Source of the DNA: an uncultured Alphaproteobacteria bacterium
Lineage (GTDB): Bacteria; Pseudomonadota; Alphaproteobacteria; Rs-D84
Reading direction: 5' to 3'
Assembly (NCBI GenBank): GCA_937903135.1
Contig: CALDAH010000016.1
Coordinates: 1-64,000, forward strand
Length of the DNA: 64,000 nt
Below the pieces are notes generated by a model. It was not told the DNA's origin and ran no database searches. It saw only the letters and a program-made list of their open reading frames with translations. Of the stretch, positions 42,735 to 52,730 are shown piece after piece. Made by a program: the position numbers and the translations under genes. Within the stretch, counting starts at the first letter, position 1, and each line of letters opens with the position of its first letter.

Positions 42735-43159
42735 ACGAACTGGCCGAACTTCACAGCAAATGCTTTCCCAGCAAACCATGGGCGGCGGATGATTTCAGTG
42801 CACTGAAAAAATCCGGCTGTGATATTATCGCCAGTCAAAACGGTTTTATTGTTTATCGCGTTATTATAGATGAGGCGGAAATTATAACAATCGGCGTTCA
42901 CCCAGATGCACGTCGCAGCGGTATCGCCGCGGCAATGCTGGGAATTATGGAAAACGATTTAAAAAAACGCGGGGTAAAAAATATATTCTTAGAGGTTGCT
43001 GAAAATAACACACCAGCGATTGGTTTATACCAACAAAATGGTTTCGTTAAATGCGGCAAACGTCCAAAGTATTATGACGGCATTGATGCAATATTAATGA
43101 CGAAAAACATTTCCCAGGAGGAATATAATGACCCGCACCCCGGATCTGCTGTTTCATAG
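42728..43159 (+). CDS. rimI: Ribosomal-protein-S18-alanine N-acetyltransferase
   Basis: A GNAT acetyltransferase that acetylates the N terminus of S18. The acetyl-CoA motif I-G-V-H-P-D-A-R-R-S-G-I-A-A near residue 57 and L-E-V-A-E-N-N-T-P-A-I-G-L-Y near residue 90 are typical. The 143-residue length and position directly after tsaB match the usual tsaB-rimI arrangement. Its last 32 bp overlap the start of radC. Confidence 0.92.
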   Translation: MLNELAELHSKCFPSKPWAADDFSALKKSGCDIIASQNGFIVYRVIIDEAEIITIGVHPDARRSGIAAAMLGIMENDLKKRGVKNIFLEVAENNTPAIGLYQQNGFVKCGKRPKYYDGIDAILMTKNISQEEYNDPHPGSAVS

Positions 43160-43868
43160 TGGTCATCGGCAACGCCTGACTAAAAAATTCTTAGATAACA
43201 AAGCCACTGATTATGAGTTATTGGAACTGTTATTAACATTTGGCATGGCCCGTCGTGATATGCGACCGCTGTCACGATTATTAATTAAAACATTCGGCAG
43301 CTATCACCAGGTTTTATCCGCCCCACGCGATAGGTTACTTGAGGTTCATGGCGTCGGACCGCGCCTGGCAACGCTTATACAGCTTGCCCATCAGTCTGCA
43401 ATAATTGAATGTCGTGGCCGCTTAGATTCACAGCCTGTATTTCACGACGAACGGTCGTTGGCAAATTATTGCAAGCTTAACCTGGCCGGGAAAAACGTAG
43501 AAGAATTTCACGTTTTATATCTGGACAAAGACAACCGATTAATTATGGACGACCTGCATACCATCGGAACAGTTGATTCTGCCACAATATACCCGCGTGA
43601 GATTTTACGACGCGGACTATACCTGAATGCTGTAAATGTTATATTGGTTCACAATCACCCCAGCGAATGTGTATCTTTTTCAAAAGATGATATTATTTGC
43701 ACCGAACATATCGTTCGCAAGCTGGCCGAAAACGATATCGGATTTTATGATCATTATTTAGTATCGGGAACAATGGTATATTCCATGATTAACTGTAACC
43801 TGTTAAATAAATCAGATATAGTTAAACAGACGCGCCAACAAAATCCAGTACACGATTATCAAATATAA
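43128..43868 (+). CDS. radC: RadC family DNA repair protein (JAB/MPN domain)
   Basis: A protein with an N-terminal helix-hairpin-helix region (V-H-G-V-G-P-R near residue 73) and a C-terminal JAMM/MPN domain with F-H-V-L-Y-L-D near residue 127 and the metal motif H-N-H-P-S near residue 176 followed by a conserved Asp. Its precise biochemical role is unsettled in all bacteria. The 246-residue length is normal. AGGAGG within rimI precedes the ATG. Its 3' end overlaps the convergent helicase gene by 47 bp. Confidence 0.92.
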   Translation: MTRTPDLLFHSGHRQRLTKKFLDNKATDYELLELLLTFGMARRDMRPLSRLLIKTFGSYHQVLSAPRDRLLEVHGVGPRLATLIQLAHQSAIIECRGRLDSQPVFHDERSLANYCKLNLAGKNVEEFHVLYLDKDNRLIMDDLHTIGTVDSATIYPREILRRGLYLNAVNVILVHNHPSECVSFSKDDIICTEHIVRKLAENDIGFYDHYLVSGTMVYSMINCNLLNKSDIVKQTRQQNPVHDYQI

Positions 43869-45096
43869 CGTCACGCGGCCGCAGCCCGGTTGCGATATGA
43901 ATATCGGCCGCACAACGCGTTCGGGATAATGCAACGTACGTCTGGCCGTGGGCAAACGCCCCGCGCGATATATCCACAACAACCGCATCCAGTGTTTTCC
44001 CCTGGGACTTATGAATTGTCATCGCATACCCCAGGGCCAGCGGAAATTGTTTATATGCCCCGACCTCGTTTTCAACCAGATGATCATGATCATCACGCGC
44101 GTATTCTATTTTAGACCACTTTTCAGGCTTTACCGTAACAACATCACGCGACGTGTTTAATAGCTCCACAGTAATCTCACGCGGGCCAAGGCTTTTTATA
44201 ACCCCCATTGACCCGTTATGCCATTTATCAGAATTCTTTACAAAAACAACCAACGCCCCGGGCTTTAACGTTAAGTTTAATGGCGCGGGAACATCGCGTT
44301 CAGGGAATGTCCCGCTAAGTTCGCCATTATATACCACCTCGGGCGCATTGATTTGATTAAGCCGTTCGGTATTAATACGATCCGCCACCGCACGAAACGG
44401 TGTTATAATCACAGCATTTGCCCTGCGTTCGGGATCATCAATCCGACAGTTATTAAAGAAATTCAATGCCGATATATCCCCCGACCGCAAACGCATTAGA
44501 TTATCCAGCAGCGCACGATCACTTTGGCGATAAACCATATCAAAATTAAATGTTAAAAAATCGGCACGTTTATATGCATGGGAATCAAAGAAATAAGCAT
44601 TTGAATATTCATATTCGCGGGCATAAAAATCCATTGCGTCGCGTGTTATAACGGGCGGCAGCTGAAACAAATCCCCGATGGCAACAACCTGAATTCCGCC
44701 GAACGGGGCGTTACTGTGTCGCGCAGCGCGCGCCAGGTAATCCATCGCATCCAATAAATCCGGCGCGACCATTGAAATCTCGTCAATAACCAAGACATCC
44801 GTCGCTAATAAAATATTTCGTGTTTTAGCCTTTAGCTTAACCAGATCCAACATAATAAAATCACGTGGCGGGATTTGAAATAATGAATGAATTGTCTGGC
44901 CGCCGATATTCAGCGCAGATACAGCCGTCGGACACGCACAAACCACACGTTTATTCGTCGCAGACTTTAAATAATTTATAAACGTAGACTTTCCCGTCCC
45001 CGCCTGCCCCATAATTAACAGATTAGAACTTGTTAATTCTATGGTATTAAACGCGGCCAGCTGTGTTTCATTTAATATCGGTGCAATAAGGCTCAT
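43822..45096 (-). CDS. Pif1-like ATP-dependent DNA helicase
   Basis: A superfamily 1B helicase: Walker A G-Q-A-G-T-G-K-S near residue 31, DExx box V-I-D-E-I-S-M-V near residue 104, G-D-L-F-Q-L-P-P near 141 and the C-terminal T-I-H-K-S-Q-G-K-T-L-D and Y-V-A-L-S-R-T-R motifs. The 424-residue size fits bacterial Pif1/RRM3-like and AAA helicases rather than RecD. It probably resolves G-quadruplex or other structured DNA, by analogy. Monocistronic, overlapping the radC end by 47 bp. Confidence 0.88.
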   Translation of the reverse strand: MSLIAPILNETQLAAFNTIELTSSNLLIMGQAGTGKSTFINYLKSATNKRVVCACPTAVSALNIGGQTIHSLFQIPPRDFIMLDLVKLKAKTRNILLATDVLVIDEISMVAPDLLDAMDYLARAARHSNAPFGGIQVVAIGDLFQLPPVITRDAMDFYAREYEYSNAYFFDSHAYKRADFLTFNFDMVYRQSDRALLDNLMRLRSGDISALNFFNNCRIDDPERRANAVIITPFRAVADRINTERLNQINAPEVVYNGELSGTFPERDVPAPLNLTLKPGALVVFVKNSDKWHNGSMGVIKSLGPREITVELLNTSRDVVTVKPEKWSKIEYARDDHDHLVENEVGAYKQFPLALGYAMTIHKSQGKTLDAVVVDISRGAFAHGQTYVALSRTRCAADIHIATGLRPRDVIFDNRVLDFVGASV

Positions 45097-45162
45097 AGTC
45101 TATATATTTGCATAACATCTGATAAAAATAAAGAAGATATTAAAAATTTGCGAATTTTTGAC

Positions 45163-45190
45163 TTGCAACAAAACATAAATAATATATAAT
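45163..45190 (+). promoter_or_regulatory. Promoter of tRNA-Met
   Basis: TTGCAA at 45163-45168, a 16-bp spacer and TATAAT at 45185-45190, ten bases before the mature tRNA. Confidence 0.65.
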
Positions 45191-45199
45191 GCTGCCTGT

Positions 45200-45276
45200 G
45201 GGTTAGTAGCTCAGTTGGTTAGAGCGGAGCGCTCATAACGCTTTGGTCGTGGGTTCAAGTCCTACCTAACCCACCA
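45200..45276 (+). tRNA. tRNA with CAT anticodon (elongator Met, or Ile2)
   Basis: A cloverleaf with acceptor GGGTTAG/CTAACCC, D arm AGCTCAGTTGGTTAGAGC, anticodon loop CTCATAA, T arm GTTCAAGTCC and encoded CCA. It is not the initiator type. A CAT anticodon could also be lysidine-modified to read AUA; the variable-loop sequence is close to some Ile2 tRNAs, so the two cannot be separated here. Confidence 0.93.
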
Positions 45277-45290
45277 AAAAATAATTTTTG

Positions 45291-45313
45291 CACGCCAGTG
45301 GCGTGTTTTTTTA
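45291..45313 (+). terminator. Terminator of tRNA-Met
   Basis: The stem CACGCC/GGCGTG with a 3-base loop is followed by TTTTTTTATA. Confidence 0.85.
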
Positions 45314-45396
45314 TATTTTAAAAACTTTATTGTTTATTTTTCTCTTGCGCGATATATGCGTTTTTTTCTATCATTACCTATAAAAGAGAGGAAGAC

Positions 45397-48300
45397 ATGG
45401 AAAAAAAGCGCAATTTCCTTGGGTTTTTGGCATCTTTATTTATGATAGTTTTTACCAGCAGTGCCTTTGCCGCCGCTGGCTATGTTTGTTCGACCAAGCA
45501 GTATACGTCATGTAATGCCGGCTATTATTTAACCGCCAGCGGCGTTGGAAATTCATGCAGCAGCTGTACAAGTGTGGATAATAAATCACAAATCGGATCG
45601 GTTGATATTACCGGCGGGCGACGCATTCAGACATGTACCGGAAAATACGAAAGCAGTAAAGGCGACGGTACAATCGGAACAGCCGCATGTACAGGCTGCA
45701 GCGCGTCAACATATACATGTTCATGTAATAGCGGATATCACGTCGTCGGCAGCGGCGCGTCATGTACATGCGCACCGGACTGCAGCACGTCAAAGGCGTG
45801 TTCAACACTTGGCAGCGAATGGTCGGGGACATATGACGAATGCAAAGGCGATCAGGGATCAAAGTGTTCAAAATCATGTTCTGTGACATGCTCAGGCAAT
45901 AATACCGCTGCATGCCCGGCAAACGCAACATGTACATATAATACATCGTATAAACACAGCGGCACACAGTACTATGGCGGCACGTGTAATGCATCAGGGA
46001 CATGCCCGGTTGCGACGGTTACATGTAATGCCGGATACTATAAAAACGCAAACGGGACATGCACCGCGTGCGAAGATGGATATTACTGCACCGGGAATAA
46101 TACCCGAACCGCGTGTACAACACTTGGCAGCGAGTATACAAAATCCGACGGATCTCGTAATGCCAGTTCATCGTGCTATCGGTCCTGCACAAAGCAATGC
46201 ACATGTCCGACGGGTGCAAATTGCACAATTACCAATACAAACGGCACACAGCACTATGGCGGTACATGTAACGCCGCAGCATCTGTCTGCACCGTCGCAA
46301 GCTGTCAGGCTGGCCGATATAAAAATAATAACGAATGTCCGTTATGTAATACACTTGGCGATAAAACATATACGCAATCTGCCGCAAATAATACCGGCGG
46401 CGCGACCAGCTGTTATAAGTCATGTACAAAGGCATGCACTCAGGTAAAACCCGCCCACGCGACAACTGTTACATATGGCAATACATCTACCAACGGCACG
46501 CAATATTATAATGGCACGTGTTCGGCGGCGACATCTAATTGCTCGGTTACGGTCACAGCCTGCGAAACGGGGTATAAGGTAAACAGCGCAAAAACCGGAT
46601 GTGATCTGGACGCATGGACAATTACATATAATACAAACGGCGGTACGAATGATTCACGTAATCCGGCCAATTATACCATTAACACAGCCAGCTTTACGTT
46701 TTATGCGCCGTCAAAACAAAAACCCGGCTATACATTTGACGCATGGTATCGCGAACAGGCGTTTACCAACAAAATCACCGGCGTAACCCAGGGGACAACA
46801 ACGGGTAATCTGTCGCTGTATGCAAAATGGAATGCCTGCGCGGCCAGTAATACCGCCGGGGCATGCGGATGTACATCGGCCCAGCATCCAAACGGCAGCG
46901 GATGCGCGAACTGCGTTGTATCATGCGCCGTGACAGTCGGTTATACATTGGGTGAATATAATGTATGTAACGGCCAAAACAACGGAATATGCTATCGCAA
47001 CTGCACAACTGCGGATGTGGCAAATTCGTCCGCGGTTAGCGGGACAGTAAAAAAATCCGGCACAAAAACATGTGCCGCGACCAGCTGTAATGCTAATTAT
47101 TGGCTAAATAACGGTGCATGTTCACAGTGCGTTGCCAATGCGACCTGTTCGGGCGGATCGGCAACAAAACCTACATGTAATACCGGATATACATGGAACA
47201 GCACGACGAAACGTTGTGATGCAAATCCTTATAAAATTACATTAAACGCGAACGGTGGATCGGTATCGCCCCAGGAACAGACATGCTATCATAATACCGC
47301 ATGCGCTATATCCCCTGTCCCTGCCCGTGCGAACTATACATTCCTTGGCTGGAGCAAGAGTTCGTCATGCACAGATAAGGGAACGTCGTTTACATTCACA
47401 TCGGCGGCAACGCTATATGCATGCTGGGAACACACAACAACCGCATGCCAGGCGGGAAAGTATTATAACGCGACATCACGTCAGCATGAATCTTGCCCGG
47501 TTGGATATTACTGCCCGGGGACGGGGAATACATATGTTGATGTAACCGGATGCCGCACGGCATGTGTGGCCGGCCAATTATGTAATGGCGGCGCAACACA
47601 GCCTGGGACATGTCCGACGGGCCAGATATGCTCGGGTGGTCGCCCAAGTGATTGCCCGGATAAATCATATTGCTCGGGCGGGTTTTCAACAGCGTGTCCG
47701 GCCGGTGCCAGTGGCGCAGATAAAAACAGTACGTCTGCCGCGGGTTGCTATTTCACATGCCCGGGTAAAAGTACTGCACACGGAACACTATCGGTCGTAA
47801 ATGCCAAAGAATACTATAACACGACATCTGCTAAATACCCGGCATGTACATATACCGCGCACTGCGACGATGGATATACCGCGTTAAAAAGCCCTGGCGT
47901 TGATCCGTCATGTATGTTCACAGACGCCTGCCCCGAGGGATCTTATTGTACAGGGGGCGTAAAATACGAATGCCCGGCCGATCCAAATGGTCTGATCCCG
48001 ACATCCGAACCGGATTCAGAACAGGTAACCGAATGCTATGTGGTTAATACAAATATTAATTTCGCGCATGGATCTGCCCGATCACAGTGTTATTGGAATC
48101 CAAGCACACGAAACTATACCGCGGGTTGTATAATAACCGCACTTAGCTGTGATGCCGGATATTACTATAACGACGAAAACAGAACGGGCTGCTCGGTCGC
48201 GACAGACGGTTATTACAGCGGCGCCGGAACAATATATCAAACGCAATGCCCGGCGGGATATTCAGGATCAGACGACGGGAACGACCCAGGTGCAACGCAG

Positions 48301-50031
48301 CGCGATACGGTTAACGACTGCTATGCCGAATGCGCCAAGGATGTAAATAACGCGTTATCTGTAACGCCGGCAGCACCTAAGGTATATTATTCAAACGGTG
48401 TATATCCAACATGTATATTCACAGTTGAATGCGAAACCGGTTATCATGCGGCAAATAATAATTCCAATAACCCGTCATGCCCGGCAAATGAATATATCGT
48501 CGTTCTGAATAAAAACGGCGGCACAGGAAATATCGCGGACAGCATTAATTGCACATTTAACAGTGGTGCATGCATGCTGCCGGGGATGGGCGACCTTAAA
48601 CGCGCGGGGTATTCATCCGACCAAAAATGGTGCAGCACACCAGATGGTGAATTACCATGTTATCCGGCGGGATCGGTTGTTACATCAAATATATCCCCAA
48701 CGGGTTCTGCGGAAACATTGTATGCAAAATGGACACCGCGATTAATAACCGTTAACCTTAACGGCAGCGGCGCGCAGACAAACGCTAATCCGGCGACAGT
48801 TTATATGCGCTATGAAGATGCGTGGTACTATAACGCCGATATTACATCTCCGATCAGCGCACTAAGTGCACTGCCGGAAAAAACAGGCTATATATTTACC
48901 GGATATTATTCACAGCCAAACGCAAAAGGGACAATGATTATTGATTCAGACGGGACATTTGTTAACTCTGCGGCGACGCTGACATTTGTAACAGAAACAC
49001 CTGCGACAATATATGCGGCATGGGTTGTTGGAAAAACGACCTGCCCGGCCGGAACATACTATACAAATGAAACGGCCTGTACCGAATGCCCGGCAAACCA
49101 CTTCTGCCCAGGCGGCGACTTTGACACCGAAGGCGGCATCCAAGGATTAGACCTGTGCGCGGATTTAGGTGACGGCGAATGGCAGTATTCTGATGCCGGC
49201 GCAAAATCTGCGAACGCATGCTATCGCGCCTGCGAAGAATACCGCGTAACAAACGGTACTGCGACGCCGATAAATGACACCGAACAGTGGCCAAGCGCAT
49301 GTCAGTTCAGCGGGACATCTGATAGCGGAAATCCGTGCGATATTATCGGTGATGCATGTATGGAAACATCGTGCATAAGCAGCTATGAACTGATTAATGG
49401 TATCTGTGAACCGTGTGCGCGCGAATACGCAATGTCATACGAGCCAACCGGTAATTGCGTAATTAAATCATGCGAAAGCGGCTATCATTCCAACAAAGGT
49501 TTATACTGTGAACCGGATGTTATGGAATGCAGCCAGCCGAATGCCGCATTCGCCGAACAGACCTGGAATCACAAGATCGGGGCATTTAGCGCATGTATAA
49601 TCAAGGAATGCGACGCCGGATACCATATCGCATCCAACGCATGTGTTCCAGACGAAGAAGCATGTGTGGTTGAAAACGGTATCGGAACGCGCGAATGGGA
49701 TACTGCGGCGAACCGTTGGGGCGAATGCATTGCCACGTCATGTAATCCGGGATATACAAATGACCCGGGCGAGACGAACGAACGCACCAAGCAGTGTGGC
49801 CAATGTAAAAATAAGTTCAGCACCCTCGGCCAGGTGGCCGTTAGCAGCTATGCCCACGGATGTGAAATCGCGACATGTATGTACCAGGGCGAATTATATA
49901 ATCTGGACGGGAATGAATGCGTTCCGATTTGCGAAGTAAACGGATATTCGGACGAAACCGGAACTCGTAAATGGGATGCGGCACGTGGAAAATGCGTTCA
50001 GACATGTAACGAAGGATTTGTTCCATGGTAA
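45397..50031 (+). CDS. Giant Cys-rich repeat surface protein
   Basis: A 1544-residue protein with a signal peptide (cleavage near A-F-A-A, residue 27). The mature part is dominated by Cys-rich modules with C-x-x-G-Y-x(n)-C patterns like those of eukaryotic EGF/ephrin-receptor-like and protist surface proteins. At least four InlB B-repeat/Flg_new-type units occur (near residues 410-475, 610-680, 1030-1100 and 1115-1200), each starting near N-G-G and ending Y-A-K-W, Y-A-C-W or Y-A-A-W. Other segments repeat around C-P-A-G-x-S-G and C-x-x-G-x-x-x-N-P. It ends without an obvious anchor. AGAGGAAG precedes the ATG. Probably an exported adhesin or stalk-like protein; role unknown. Confidence 0.85.
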   Translation: MEKKRNFLGFLASLFMIVFTSSAFAAAGYVCSTKQYTSCNAGYYLTASGVGNSCSSCTSVDNKSQIGSVDITGGRRIQTCTGKYESSKGDGTIGTAACTGCSASTYTCSCNSGYHVVGSGASCTCAPDCSTSKACSTLGSEWSGTYDECKGDQGSKCSKSCSVTCSGNNTAACPANATCTYNTSYKHSGTQYYGGTCNASGTCPVATVTCNAGYYKNANGTCTACEDGYYCTGNNTRTACTTLGSEYTKSDGSRNASSSCYRSCTKQCTCPTGANCTITNTNGTQHYGGTCNAAASVCTVASCQAGRYKNNNECPLCNTLGDKTYTQSAANNTGGATSCYKSCTKACTQVKPAHATTVTYGNTSTNGTQYYNGTCSAATSNCSVTVTACETGYKVNSAKTGCDLDAWTITYNTNGGTNDSRNPANYTINTASFTFYAPSKQKPGYTFDAWYREQAFTNKITGVTQGTTTGNLSLYAKWNACAASNTAGACGCTSAQHPNGSGCANCVVSCAVTVGYTLGEYNVCNGQNNGICYRNCTTADVANSSAVSGTVKKSGTKTCAATSCNANYWLNNGACSQCVANATCSGGSATKPTCNTGYTWNSTTKRCDANPYKITLNANGGSVSPQEQTCYHNTACAISPVPARANYTFLGWSKSSSCTDKGTSFTFTSAATLYACWEHTTTACQAGKYYNATSRQHESCPVGYYCPGTGNTYVDVTGCRTACVAGQLCNGGATQPGTCPTGQICSGGRPSDCPDKSYCSGGFSTACPAGASGADKNSTSAAGCYFTCPGKSTAHGTLSVVNAKEYYNTTSAKYPACTYTAHCDDGYTALKSPGVDPSCMFTDACPEGSYCTGGVKYECPADPNGLIPTSEPDSEQVTECYVVNTNINFAHGSARSQCYWNPSTRNYTAGCIITALSCDAGYYYNDENRTGCSVATDGYYSGAGTIYQTQCPAGYSGSDDGNDPGATQRDTVNDCYAECAKDVNNALSVTPAAPKVYYSNGVYPTCIFTVECETGYHAANNNSNNPSCPANEYIVVLNKNGGTGNIADSINCTFNSGACMLPGMGDLKRAGYSSDQKWCSTPDGELPCYPAGSVVTSNISPTGSAETLYAKWTPRLITVNLNGSGAQTNANPATVYMRYEDAWYYNADITSPISALSALPEKTGYIFTGYYSQPNAKGTMIIDSDGTFVNSAATLTFVTETPATIYAAWVVGKTTCPAGTYYTNETACTECPANHFCPGGDFDTEGGIQGLDLCADLGDGEWQYSDAGAKSANACYRACEEYRVTNGTATPINDTEQWPSACQFSGTSDSGNPCDIIGDACMETSCISSYELINGICEPCAREYAMSYEPTGNCVIKSCESGYHSNKGLYCEPDVMECSQPNAAFAEQTWNHKIGAFSACIIKECDAGYHIASNACVPDEEACVVENGIGTREWDTAANRWGECIATSCNPGYTNDPGETNERTKQCGQCKNKFSTLGQVAVSSYAHGCEIATCMYQGELYNLDGNECVPICEVNGYSDETGTRKWDAARGKCVQTCNEGFVPW

Positions 50032-50034
50032 AAT

Positions 50035-50061
50035 AATCCCGCCACATGGCGGGATTTTTAT
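50035..50061 (+). terminator. Intrinsic terminator of the giant surface-protein gene
   Basis: The 9-pair stem AATCCCGCC/GGCGGGATT with ACAT loop is followed by TTTATT. Confidence 0.9.
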
Positions 50062-50097
50062 TGCGTATTCTGTAACATAATATAAAATTAAATCATA

Positions 50098-51255
50098 ATG
50101 AAATCGTATGATGTTATTATTATCGGTGGTGGCGCGGCCGGATTAATGGCGGCACGTTCGGCGTTAATGCGCGGGAAACGCGTCGCGGTAATTGATATGG
50201 GCGATCGCCCCGGGCGCAAGATTTTGGCATCCGGCGGTGGGCGGTGTAATATTACAAACGCGGCGGCGGCATATGATAAATATTTTGGCAAAAACCCGAT
50301 GTTTGTTCGCGGTGCATTAGCGCGTGTTTCACCGCGTGATATCCTGGATTGGATGGCGCGACATAAACTGCGCTGGACCGAAAAGGCCGCCGGCCAATAT
50401 TTCTGTGCGACCGGCGCTGCGGATGTGGTTGCCGCCCTGATAAACGACACAAAAGAAGCGGAGTTTTTTAAAAATACAACTGTATGTGATATGCAAAAAA
50501 CATCCGATGGGTTTATTGTATCCGGCCAGGGCCCGCGTTTTTATGCAAAATCTGTGATCGTGGCGACGGGCGGAATTTCGTTCCCGACACTTGGCGTATC
50601 GGATGCGGGGTATAAAATCGCAAAGAAATTTGGTCATCGCATTATCCCGGCGCGGCCCGCGCTGTGTGGAATTGCGACTAATATTTTCCCAACTGAATTG
50701 GCGGGGATTTCAATGCCTGTGGAAATTACAATTGGCCGCGAAAAAATTACAGATTCTGTTTTATTTACTCATTTTGGCATCGGCGGGCCGGCCGGATACC
50801 GAACAACCGTACGTGATATTAATTCTGATATTCATATTAATCTGATGCCCGCCAATAACATTGGCGATATATTACGCACATTGCGCCAGACGGCCGGGCG
50901 AAAAACGCTATCGGGGGGGTTATCTGAATACGTCCCGGCGCGCGTTGCAAAATGGATTGCGGCGGGCGACGGGCGAAATATTGCCGATATTCCAAATACA
51001 GATATTGATAAAATATCCGCACGTATTCATAACATTATAATACCGGCCGACGCGATTAAATTTCATAACCTGCAATCGGCCGAGGTTGTACGCGGCGGCG
51101 TTGATACGGCCGATATATCATCTAAGACCATGGAATCAAAGATTTGCCCGGGGCTGTTCTTTGCCGGCGAGGTTATGGATATCGCCGGGGATTTAGGCGG
51201 ATTTAACCTGCACTGGGCATGGGCGAGTGGAACGGTTGCCGGGATGAATGCATAA
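50098..51255 (+). CDS. HI0933/YhiN-family flavoprotein
   Basis: An FAD-dependent oxidoreductase-like protein. The dinucleotide motif I-I-G-G-G-A-A-G-L near residue 8, G-R-K-I-L-A-S-G-G-G-R-C-N near residue 40, V-A-T-G-G near 150, and the C-terminal G-D-L-G-G-F-N-L-H-W-A-W motif are characteristic of the YhiN/HI0933 family, whose function is not firmly known. The 385-residue length is typical. It stands alone between a terminator and the hydrolase gene. Confidence 0.88.
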   Translation: MKSYDVIIIGGGAAGLMAARSALMRGKRVAVIDMGDRPGRKILASGGGRCNITNAAAAYDKYFGKNPMFVRGALARVSPRDILDWMARHKLRWTEKAAGQYFCATGAADVVAALINDTKEAEFFKNTTVCDMQKTSDGFIVSGQGPRFYAKSVIVATGGISFPTLGVSDAGYKIAKKFGHRIIPARPALCGIATNIFPTELAGISMPVEITIGREKITDSVLFTHFGIGGPAGYRTTVRDINSDIHINLMPANNIGDILRTLRQTAGRKTLSGGLSEYVPARVAKWIAAGDGRNIADIPNTDIDKISARIHNIIIPADAIKFHNLQSAEVVRGGVDTADISSKTMESKICPGLFFAGEVMDIAGDLGGFNLHWAWASGTVAGMNA

Positions 51256-51320
51256 AAGAATTCATACCTATGTAATTATGGAATAAAAACTTCTATACTG
51301 CCCGGTGACAGGGTTAAGGT

Positions 51321-52214
51321 ATGAGAGAAGAAGTTTTTATCGCCCGGGACGGCAAGCATCTGATTTGTACATTATGGGACAATGTTAAAAAACCAATTGG
51401 CGTGGTTCAAATAATTCACGGTATGGACGAACACGTTGGCCGATACGACCGCTTCGCCAGATTTATGAATCAGCACGGTTATATAGTATTCGGTGACGAT
51501 CATCGCGCCCACGGGCGGACGGCTGTAAATATATCCAGAATTGGGAAAACAGACGGACAAAAAGATTTATTCGCCGCGACCGAACGCGACGAGTTGGATA
51601 TTATGCACTATCTTAAAAAACGTTATGGCCTGCCGTTGTTTTTATTTGGCCATAGCTATGGCAGTTTTATTACCCAGCGATTAATGGAAGAAAAAGGAAT
51701 CTGCAGTGCGGGCGTATGCTTATCGGGGTCGGCAAAATATCCGGAATGGATGACGGTTGTTGCCCGGGTAATTGCGTGGATTGGAATGAAAATATGGGGC
51801 GCAGATGCACCGGCCCGATTTATTGAATTTTTCTCGCCTATTCGCAGCAGAAAAAATGGCGAAAGCCGCCTGAGCCGCGATCCCGTTCAAATCGCCGCGC
51901 ATAACGCTGATCCGATGCGTGCAAAAAATTTTTCATATGGTTTTTATTATTCGTTATTTAAAAACTTAATGCATCTGCATCAACGTGCATGCCCGGAAAC
52001 ACCGTTGTTAATTATCAGCGGCGCAAATGATATGGTTAGCCTGAACGGGCGTTTTTCAAAATCATTATACCGCGCATATCAATTACATGACATGCAGAAC
52101 CTGACGATGATTATATATCCCGATGCACGGCACGAGTTATTAATGGATTTAAACTACCGTGACGTTCAAAACGATATATTAGCGTTCTTTAACGCGGCGA
52201 TTGCTAAAAAGTAA
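51321..52214 (+). CDS. Alpha/beta hydrolase (monoacylglycerol lipase-like)
   Basis: A serine hydrolase with nucleophile motif G-H-S-Y-G-S near residue 113, acid in S-G-A-N-D near residue 233 and His in D-A-R-H-E-L-L near residue 275, and the lysophospholipase-type early H-G-M-D-E-H segment near residue 33. The 297-residue length fits the Hydrolase_4 group. Cytoplasmic (no signal). It may hydrolyse monoacylglycerol or lysophospholipid. It lies just before the mla-type operon on the opposite strand. Confidence 0.85.
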   Translation: MREEVFIARDGKHLICTLWDNVKKPIGVVQIIHGMDEHVGRYDRFARFMNQHGYIVFGDDHRAHGRTAVNISRIGKTDGQKDLFAATERDELDIMHYLKKRYGLPLFLFGHSYGSFITQRLMEEKGICSAGVCLSGSAKYPEWMTVVARVIAWIGMKIWGADAPARFIEFFSPIRSRKNGESRLSRDPVQIAAHNADPMRAKNFSYGFYYSLFKNLMHLHQRACPETPLLIISGANDMVSLNGRFSKSLYRAYQLHDMQNLTMIIYPDARHELLMDLNYRDVQNDILAFFNAAIAKK

Positions 52215-52231
52215 ATTGCGAATATGATTAA

Positions 52232-52726
52232 TTACGCGCTGACCTGCCCCGATGCATTATTGCATATATTGGCAAATCGCAGAGGAATAATTTTAACCAG
52301 ATCATCAACGGTCGTTTCAACCTGATACCCGACGCGACCGGCGCTGTATATTATTGTATTAAAATTATTAGCACTGGCGTCAATTACGGTCGCGAACTGT
52401 TTTTTCATTCCAATCGGGCTGCAGCCGCCGTGTATATATCCGGTCAGATCCAATAAATCACGCTGCTTCAGCATGGATATTGATTTTTCCACAACGGCCG
52501 CGGCAGCCAATTTTAGATCCAAATCAGCATCTACTGGGATCATAAAAACATAATATTTATTTGTATTTGAAAACGTTACCAGGGTTTTAAATACCTGGGC
52601 CGGGTCTTGGTTTAATATACGCGCAATATCTGCCCCGGTAATTCCCGGGACAGAGTTATATTCATAACAACGATACGGAATATGGCGCGCATCCAATTGC
52701 CGCATAACGTTTGTCTTTGGCGTCAT
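52232..52726 (-). CDS. ybaK: Cys-tRNA(Pro) deacylase YbaK
   Basis: A trans-editing enzyme that hydrolyses mischarged Cys-tRNA(Pro). The YbaK/EbsC fold is recognised by V-F-K-T-L-V near residue 45, the Lys-rich core A-A-A-A-V-V-E-K and the G-G-C-S-P-I-G near residue 104. The 164-residue length is normal. It is the last gene of the lipid-transport operon and starts 5 bp after the lipoprotein gene. Confidence 0.9.
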   Translation of the reverse strand: MTPKTNVMRQLDARHIPYRCYEYNSVPGITGADIARILNQDPAQVFKTLVTFSNTNKYYVFMIPVDADLDLKLAAAAVVEKSISMLKQRDLLDLTGYIHGGCSPIGMKKQFATVIDASANNFNTIIYSAGRVGYQVETTVDDLVKIIPLRFANICNNASGQVSA

Positions 52727-52730
52727 TATA

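Noticed and set aside
45608..47689. Long reverse-strand reading frames inside the giant surface-protein gene
   Set aside because: They are antisense shadows caused by the Cys/Gly-rich codon pattern, with no ribosome sites or recognisable domains.
45397..50031. Eukaryotic contamination because of protist-like Cys-rich modules
   Set aside because: The gene has a bacterial signal peptide, ribosome site and intrinsic terminator, no introns, and base composition like its neighbours.
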